From Ciona savignyi (Eukaryota; Chordata; Ascidiacea; Phlebobranchia; Cionidae), in NCBI GenBank assembly GCA_000149265.1, contig CH003160.1:376983-440982 (forward strand): 64,000 nucleotides of DNA, written 5' to 3'. Below, piece by piece: positions 57,781 through 64,000 of the stretch. The notes under the pieces are model-generated. The model searched no databases, had not been told where the DNA came from, and worked only from the letters and a program-made list of their open reading frames with translations. Each line of letters begins with the position of its first letter. Within the stretch, counting starts at the first letter, position 1. The position numbers and the translations under genes are program-made.

Positions 57781-59597
57781 ATTTTGAAAATTTAGCTTCA
57801 TTTTACTACAGCGCTTGAAAAGAAGCTATAATTTAAAAACCTTTGTGGTGAAATGTTCGTAAATCTAACACGATTATTCTTTTTTTAATTACACATGGAA
57901 AATAAGTTTGACTTGATAACTATGGGACCGATGCGTTTATGCTTGCAGAAACTAACTACATACTACGTGTATAAAATACAATTTGCGGTAAGGAACCTTG
58001 TAGCATAAATATATGGCATACAGAATGTGTTTTACAAATTGTGGTGGTTAAACACGTGGTTGACACTCTCTAGTTTCTTACAACGTCCGCTACCTACCGT
58101 GCTAACATACACAGCCGATTGGCAATCGCTACTGAGAAATTACACTTTTTACAACATAAATTACTCTCCATTTTTTTAATAAAAAACGCACATGTCCCTT
58201 CTTCTTAATTAATATAACTTGTTATATTTGTCAAGGAGTAATGTTTATAGCTTAGTTCCGATTTACGATTGTTTTGACTTTTGCAAACATGCTCGTTTTT
58301 CATGTTTATTCAAATGTGATCACCTTATATACATTATATCGACGACGAGTCATGCTTTGTAGGTGTATCAAGAGTTTAAGTTTTTATTAGCGATTTGGGC
58401 TGCTTTGGTGACATAATGGGTATAGGGTTGGCTTATCACCAATTAATTGCTGACGTGTGGTACCTCCTGTGTCAAGGTATTTAAGTAAGTGATTTAGCGT
58501 CTGTGTTTTCTGTTTAACTTTTTATCGAATCCTTTGACTTATTCAAGGTAATAATATTACACAATGGAAAAACATAATACGACAACCTCTTAAAATGCCG
58601 TATTTATATCATTATTTCAGCGAGAAACCACAAGTAACTTAAAACAATGTAAAACTTATTTAGGCACACTGGGTTACCTCGGACAACTTGTTCGAATAAG
58701 AGGCTACGTTATGAAACAATATGCTCGAGCGTGCTTATTCACTGGTCGCATCGCGATAATGTTATGACTCCCTCCAAACATTCCTTTAGCTCAGCACGTT
58801 CCTATCATCGAGGAAAGCGTATATCCCTGATTGAGCGGATGTTTTTGTTGGTGCTAAAATTTTAAAGAAATTATCGATAGTATTTTTCCATTAGATATTA
58901 AGATTTTACTTGCTGTACTACCTTTTGCGAATTACCAACACATATGTTGTTGCCAAAACCCATTTTAAAAGTGGTATTTTGTGTTGGTTGTACCTAAATT
59001 ACCGATAATTTATAACTATTTCGCCATACGTAGCATTAGATTTACTCATAAAATGGGAAAACGCAAATACGTAATAACGGGGACAATTCTTTTGATAACC
59101 TTGTGGCCACTGCCGAGTATGCCGTAGGTATTGCAGTGGTTTTACTACGATTGATAAATTGCTACACCTTTAGTTCAATCTATCAAACCACTTGTTTCAT
59201 GCAACGTCCGATACCTGCCAAAAACATAAATTGTTTTCCATACTTAAAAAAAAGAAGAAAAGTTTCCAGTCAACTAACATTACGTTTTCTATATGTACAT
59301 GATTGATGTTTAAAGATTTGTTCCGGTTGGAGATTTACGATTGTGATTTTTTCGAACACGCTCTATTTTTTATGTTTCTCCAAATGTGATCACCTCAAAT
59401 GCTATATCGAGAAAGGTGTGGCCAGGGTTTCAGTTTTTCTTAGTGATTTTGGTTGCTTTTGGTGACATAATACGTATAAGTCGGAAGTATTTTGCTGAGT
59501 AACAATGGTAGTAACTTCCCAATGTCTGTATGATTTGCCGCATGTGCTTGACTTATCTCCTGTGTTTCTTGTTTAACTGTTTATTGACCCCTTAAAT

Positions 59598-59786
59598 CAG
59601 AGGTGGGCAGCTTCTCTAGTCAGCAGGCCAGCTGTGGAAAAATGAAGTTTTTTGGTGGGCCGGATTTCTACATAAATAGTATTCCATATCTTAATAACGA
59701 GGTATGGTTGAATACAGGCCGCGGGCCGGTCAAAATCCCTTCACGGGCCGGACCCGTCCCAAGGGGCAGTATATTGAGCAACGCTG
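59598..59786 (+). mobile_element. hAT-like MITE in tandem unit 2
   Basis: 'cagaggtgggcagcttctct' begins and 'ttgagcaacgctg' ends an insertion absent from the first unit, which runs straight from 'gtttaac' to the 'caaggtaataatatta' part. The flanks are 'ccttaaat' and 'gcttaatc'. Confidence 0.7.
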
Positions 59787-60914
59787 GCTTAATCATATCC
59801 AATGTATTAATATTATTACAACGGCAAAACTTAATACAACAACCGTCAAAATGTTTTATTTATATCATTATTTCATCGACATATCACCGATAACTTAAAA
59901 AATGTAAAACTATAATAATCACACCAGTTAACCTCGGACAACTTGTTGAATAAGAGGTTACGTAAGAAAAATAATACACCCTTGCGTGCTTTTTCACTCG
60001 TCGCATCACGATAAGGGTATGACTTCCTCCAAACATTCCTTTATCTCAGCACGTTCTCTCGCATCAAGGAAAGCGTATATCCCTGATGGAGCAGATGTTT
60101 TTGTTGGTGCTAAAATTAAAAAAATCGATGGTACTTTTCCATCAGGCATTAGGCTTTTACTTGCGGTGCAACCACTGCGAATAACAAAGACACATGTTGT
60201 TGCCAAGATGTATTTTAAAAGAAGTATTTTGTGTTGCTTGTACCTAAAATCACGAGCATTTATAACTATTTCGCCATACGTAGCATTAAATTTACTCTTA
60301 TAAAATGGGAAAACGCAAAGACGTAATAACGGGGACAACTCTTTGGATAACCCCGTGCCCACTGCCGGGTATGCCGTAGGTATTGCAGTGGCTTATCTAC
60401 GAGTTATATATTGTTACACCTTAACTTCCATCAAACTTCTAGTTTCATACAACGTTCGATACCTGCCGAAAACATAAATTGTTTTCCATACTTTTTTTAA
60501 AAAAGGAAAAGTTCCCAGTCAACTAACATAACGTGTTATATGTACAGAAATGATGTTAATAGATTTGTTACGATTGGAGATTTACAATTGTTTTGATTTT
60601 TGCGAAAATGCTCGTTTTTTATGTTTTTTCTATAATGTGCACACCTAAATGTTCTATCGAGAAAGTTGTGGCCAGGTTTTCAGTTTTTCTTAGCAATTTG
60701 GGCTGCTTTGGGGACATAACGGGTATATGCTTGGCGTATAACCAATTAATTTATCCTTATGTGTAAGCGGATCGGACGTGTGGTACCTCCCGTGTCAAAG
60801 TAAGTGGTTTGCTAAGTAACAATGGTAGTAATTTTCCAATGTCTGTGCGATTGGCCGCATGTGCTTGACCTATCTCATGTGTTTCTTGTTTAACTATACA
60901 TTGACCTCTTAAAT

Positions 60915-61080
60915 CAGGGGGTGGGCAGCTTCTCTAGTCAGCGGGCCAGCTGTGGAAAAATGAAGTATTTGGTGGTCCAGATTATTACATAAATAGTATT
61001 CCATATCTTAATTACGAGGTATGGTTGGATACAGGCCGCGTGCCGGACCCGGCCCGAATGCCGTATGTTGGGTATGCCTG
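60915..61080 (+). mobile_element. Same hAT-like MITE in tandem unit 3
   Basis: Same insertion point and ends ('cagggggtgggcagcttctc', 'gggtatgcctg'), flanked by 'tcttaaat' and 'ccttaaac'. Sharing the insertion shows units 2 and 3 arose by duplication after it. Confidence 0.7.
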
Positions 61081-61969
61081 CCTTAAACATATCCAAGGTA
61101 TTAATATTACCACAATGGCAAAACTTAATACGACAACCCTCAAAATACCTTATATCATTATTTCATCGCCATATCACCAATAACTTAAAATAATGTAAAA
61201 CTCAATTAGACACAACAGTTTACCTCGGACAACTTGTTGAATAAGAGGCTACGTAAGGAAATAATACACCCGTGCGTGCTATTATTCACTCGTCGCATCA
61301 CGATAAGGGTATAACTTCCTCCAAACATTCCTTTAGCTCAGCACGTTCTCTTGCATCGAGGAAAGCGTATATCCCTGATGGAGCAGATGTTTTTGTTGGT
61401 GCTAAAAATTAAACGCAAAACATCGATCGTACTTTTCCATTAGACATAAGGCGTTTACTTGCGGTGCAACCATTGCGAATTATCAATATACATGTTGTAG
61501 CCAAAATGTATTTTAAAAGTAATGTTTTGTGTTGCTTGTACCTAAAATAAAGGGCATACATAACTATTTCCCCATTGGTAGCATGAAATGTACTCATGAG
61601 ATGTCGAAACGGGAAAATAGTTTAACGGGGACAATCTTACCAGGGTAGAACTGCCGAGTATGCCGTGGGTATTGCAGGTTGTTCACTACGATTGATCAAT
61701 TGCTACACCTTTAGTTTAAACTATCAAACCACCTGTTTCACACAACGCCCACTACTTTGCCCTCGTGCACAGCGGATTAATAGGTGGATATTTCCGAAGC
61801 CACATTTAAAAACGCACAATTAATTGTGTTACATTCAAGCTGAGCATCGTCAGATAAATGTGTTGATTGTGCATTCAGAGATGTTTTCTTGAAATAAGTT
61901 AAGAAAATAATTCCCGGACCTGCTTTCTCACTTGTCACATGTCATCGATATTATTGTTCTTTATAGCGA

Positions 61970-62093
61970 TTTTTTTGTACAAATTAAATGTTAAGATTTT
62001 AGAACCAAAAAACTTCTGCTCGATCCCGGATATACGCTTTCTGCGATGCAAGAGAACGTGCTGAGCCGTAGAGCAAAAGAGAGGATATTTCGG
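61970..62093 (-). repeat. Inverted fragment of the tandem unit
   Basis: On the minus strand, 'ggctcagcacgttctcttgc', 'gaaagcgtatatccgggatc' and 'agaagttttttggttctaaa' match the unit block near 60.05 kb. It ends less than 150 bp before the start of the small secreted-peptide gene. Confidence 0.8.
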
Positions 62094-62167
62094 AAATAGA
62101 AAAAAAGTCGTGTCTGCTATATATTCCTGCCCAAAATCGAACAAAGTTATCTTTCTTGAAAGACTAC

Positions 62168-62174
62168 TATAAAG
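62168..62174 (+). promoter_or_regulatory. TATA box of the small secreted-peptide gene
   Basis: TATAAAG, 69 bp upstream of the ATG. A start about 30 bp downstream would give a very short leader. 'aaagaattttgcag' directly abuts the ATG and looks like a splice acceptor, so leader trans-splicing is an alternative. Confidence 0.6.
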
Positions 62175-62236
62175 GTATAAAGTTGTTTTATCCTTTATGT
62201 ATAGAGACTGTTTTGTGACAACAAAGAATTTTGCAG

Positions 62237-62524
62237 ATGAATAAGGCTATCTTCGTACTCCTTCTCGCACTTGTGCTTCTGGTCACTGAAGAATCTGACG
62301 CTTGGCGTCGTCGCAGAGTTCGCCGCAGACGTAGACGCTGGGGAGGATATGACCAAGCAGAACAACAAGAAGAAGAAACTCCAGGTAATATTTATATCAA
62401 AGAGAGCCTGCCATCTTCTCAGGGGGCCTGCTATTTTGAATATTGGTAAGTAGGAGGAGACCTCTAACTGAGATGAATTTTAGAATCGGAAGCCGATCAA
62501 ATGGATGCCGATGACGAAGAGTAA
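62237..62524 (+). CDS. Small secreted Arg-rich peptide precursor, antimicrobial-peptide-like
   Basis: Two coding exons, 62237-62384 and 62484-62524 (189 nt, 62 residues), GT-AG, in phase. Residues 1-22 form a strong signal peptide (MNKAIFVLLLALVLLV... ending SDA). It is followed at once by a block of ten arginines flanked by tryptophans (residues 23-35, WRRRRV...RW), then GGYDQ and an acidic tail with 13 Asp/Glu. Signal peptide, cationic segment and anionic pro-region together are the architecture of ascidian haemocyte antimicrobial peptide precursors. No database comparison was possible, and a DNA-binding or other basic secreted peptide cannot be excluded. A 3'-UTR intron (62547-62602) lies 22 nt after the stop, too close to trigger nonsense-mediated decay. 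An upstream in-frame TTG is not used as the start because a normal ATG follows. Confidence 0.75.
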
Positions 62525-62645
62525 GCACTCGATCATAACCAACAAGGTAAATTATTTCTTTATCTCAGCTATATGTTGTCTAAATGTCTTATTCCATTTC
62601 AGGTCGACATGATGCACAAAATCGTGTTTTAATTTATGGCGACCA

Positions 62646-62651
62646 AATAAA
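62646..62651 (+). terminator. Poly(A) signal of the small secreted-peptide gene
   Basis: AATAAA in the last exon (from 62603), giving a spliced mRNA of only about 350 nt. Confidence 0.75.
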
Positions 62652-63400
62652 AGAAATCTATTTAAATCATTTTGCGTCGTCCATTAAATGAAGCAATAGT
62701 ATAATGTACCAGTAAGGAGTGTGCAGGGTATTATACAATGTTACAAGGAATTTGTAACGAATCTAAAGTTTGAATCTAAAGTTATTTTCCAAATTTTCCG
62801 TTAGGCTTATTAGCACCAACTAAAGCTTCCGCTAAATCTGGATAACACGCTTTCCGCAATATTAAATAACACGCTAAGCCATGGCGTACTATATTTTCTT
62901 AATTTCTTTCAGATTTTTTAACTCAGGTAGCACAAACCAACAGACCCTATTAGTTTTGAATGATATTTTCCCATGATGCTGGGCTCGTCACAAGGACCGT
63001 TTTTTTAAATAAGAGTTGGTAATATGGAATCAGTCGCGTTAACCATTCGGCCAGTTTGGAAAGTTAAAACTGCGTGCGTTTTATTGTATCCGCATTTAAC
63101 TAAGAATAAAATACCTTACGTGACGGAGTTTAGGGGTTGCGAAAGTCATACATATAGTTAGCACCAAAAGAACCAACTAATTTATGCAAAACCTCACAGG
63201 TAAAACCTAAAACTAATGCAGATAGTAAAATGCAAAACATATCTCGGCCCGCTTTAGCATATAAATGTAATTATTATTAGCACGATGCCAGAACTACGCG
63301 TCAAACCAAACAATGTGTAATTTATTACATCATTTTAGAGACATGTTACAAATAATTTTTATAACTCATCACGGTACACTTGTTTACATAAGATAACTGG
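62652..63400. other. Spacer inside the tandem array
   Basis: AT-rich sequence between the small gene and the fourth, partial tandem unit. Nothing recognisable is seen. Confidence 0.5.
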
Positions 63401-63877
63401 TTGTTGCAATGTACGGGAATAATTCATGTAAGTACTTTTTCATTCATCGCATCAGAATAACGTTATGACTCCCTCCAAACATTCCTTTGTTTCGATGTTA
63501 ATAATAAATAAAACAACGAGAATGTATAAATATTTCCCCATTCGTAGCATAAAATGTATTCATAAGACGGGTAGGCCTAAACGCAGAAGAGGAATAACGG
63601 GGGCAATTTTGCCAGGGAAGAACTGCCGGGTTTGCCGCAGGTATTGCAGTGTTCTGTTAACTACGGTTGATAAATTGCTACAACTTTAATTTAAACTATC
63701 AAACCACTTGTTTTATGCAACTTCCGATACCTTGCCCTTGTGCATAGCGATTAACAGGTGGCCTTTTCCGAACCCACATTTTTTGCAACATGAATGGCTC
63801 ACGATGTGTGTTTTACAAAAACGCACGGTTAATTTTGTTAAATTTGAACACATTTAAAATCGTCAAATTACTTTCTG

Positions 63878-63955
63878 CTCACCGTCGAGTTACAAGAGCT
63901 ATTCCAGTGTGTTGTATATGATTAAGACCTTCCTTCAGTTTTAGTAGACGCCATT
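63878..63955 (+). repeat. SINE fragment
   Basis: 'ctcaccgtcgagttacaaga' and 'cagtgtgttgtatatgatta' followed by 'ccttccttcagttt' are reverse-strand pieces of the SINE body ('caacacactgcaat', 'aattgaaggaacgt'). Confidence 0.55.
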
Positions 63956-64000
63956 TTTTTTTACTGGCTTACGGTGATGTTTACTAAGTGACTTGTCCAC

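Larger units (their letters stand above)
58050..63960 (+). repeat. Tandem array of a ~1.26-kb unit, about four copies
   Basis: The landmark 'ccaaacattcctttagctca' and its close variants recur near 58.77, 60.03, 61.32 and 63.47 kb. 'ctgccgagtatgccgtaggt' and variants recur near 59.11, 60.36, 61.65 and 63.63 kb. 'gataacaccttgttt'-type and 'aatgtgatcacct' blocks recur in step. Spacings are about 1.26, 1.29 and 2.15 kb. The last interval is enlarged by the small secreted-peptide gene. Frames in the units are not conserved between copies, so no gene is called in them. Confidence 0.88.

Noticed and set aside
59986-60362. Open frames of 105 and 118 codons in tandem unit 2
   Set aside because: The same segment is broken by indels and stops in the other units, and frames are open on both strands. 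A decayed exon is possible but not a gene call.

Overview
The window looks like a scaffold from an ascidian tunicate, most likely a Ciona-type genome. This is inferred from compact chordate genes with invertebrate-style single orthologues (one doublecortin-like kinase, one Rac, one HDAC3), AT-rich DNA with many short introns, 3'-splice-acceptor-like sequences just upstream of several start codons (as expected where a spliced leader is added in trans), and abundant short interspersed elements. There are two 100-base N gaps.

Layout. 0.2-11.8 kb: minus-strand PPP4R4-type phosphatase regulatory subunit in 16 exons, one cut by a gap, with a 34-bp minisatellite grown out of one of its 5' splice sites. 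12.8-14.9 kb: a minus-strand secreted cysteine-rich protein of unknown function, five exons. 15-18.9 kb: repeats only (SINEs, a foldback element, a cluster of TGACGTCA sites). 19.0-22.0 kb: two intronless plus-strand genes, UTP18 and HDAC3, closely spaced and a candidate operon. 22.5-31 kb: doublecortin-like kinase (15 coding exons). 35.8-38.4 kb: a Rac GTPase whose prenylation motif is lost by an apparent one-base frameshift. 41.2-47.9 kb: ACAD11 (19 exons). 48.1-50.4 kb: TMBIM6/Bax inhibitor-1 on the minus strand (6 exons), convergent with ACAD11. 50.8-57.8 kb: transposon graveyard (hAT MITE with perfect target duplication, Gypsy relic, nested hAT and TA-flanked elements, hAT transposase relic). 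58-64 kb: a ~1.26-kb tandem array. Embedded in it is a tiny two-exon gene for an Arg-rich, acidic-tailed secreted peptide with the architecture of an antimicrobial peptide precursor.

Six of the genes are conserved housekeeping or signalling genes, identified by reading exon translations against remembered families; splice junctions were chosen by GT-AG sites and reading phase. For DCLK, ACAD11, TMBIM6 and the cysteine-rich gene the exon lengths sum to an intact frame of plausible length. Apart from the proposed UTP18-HDAC3 operon, nothing in the sequence suggests that neighbouring genes work together. A tRNA-derived SINE family with about a dozen copies is the commonest repeat and is found inside introns of PPP4R4, the cysteine-rich gene, ACAD11 and TMBIM6.
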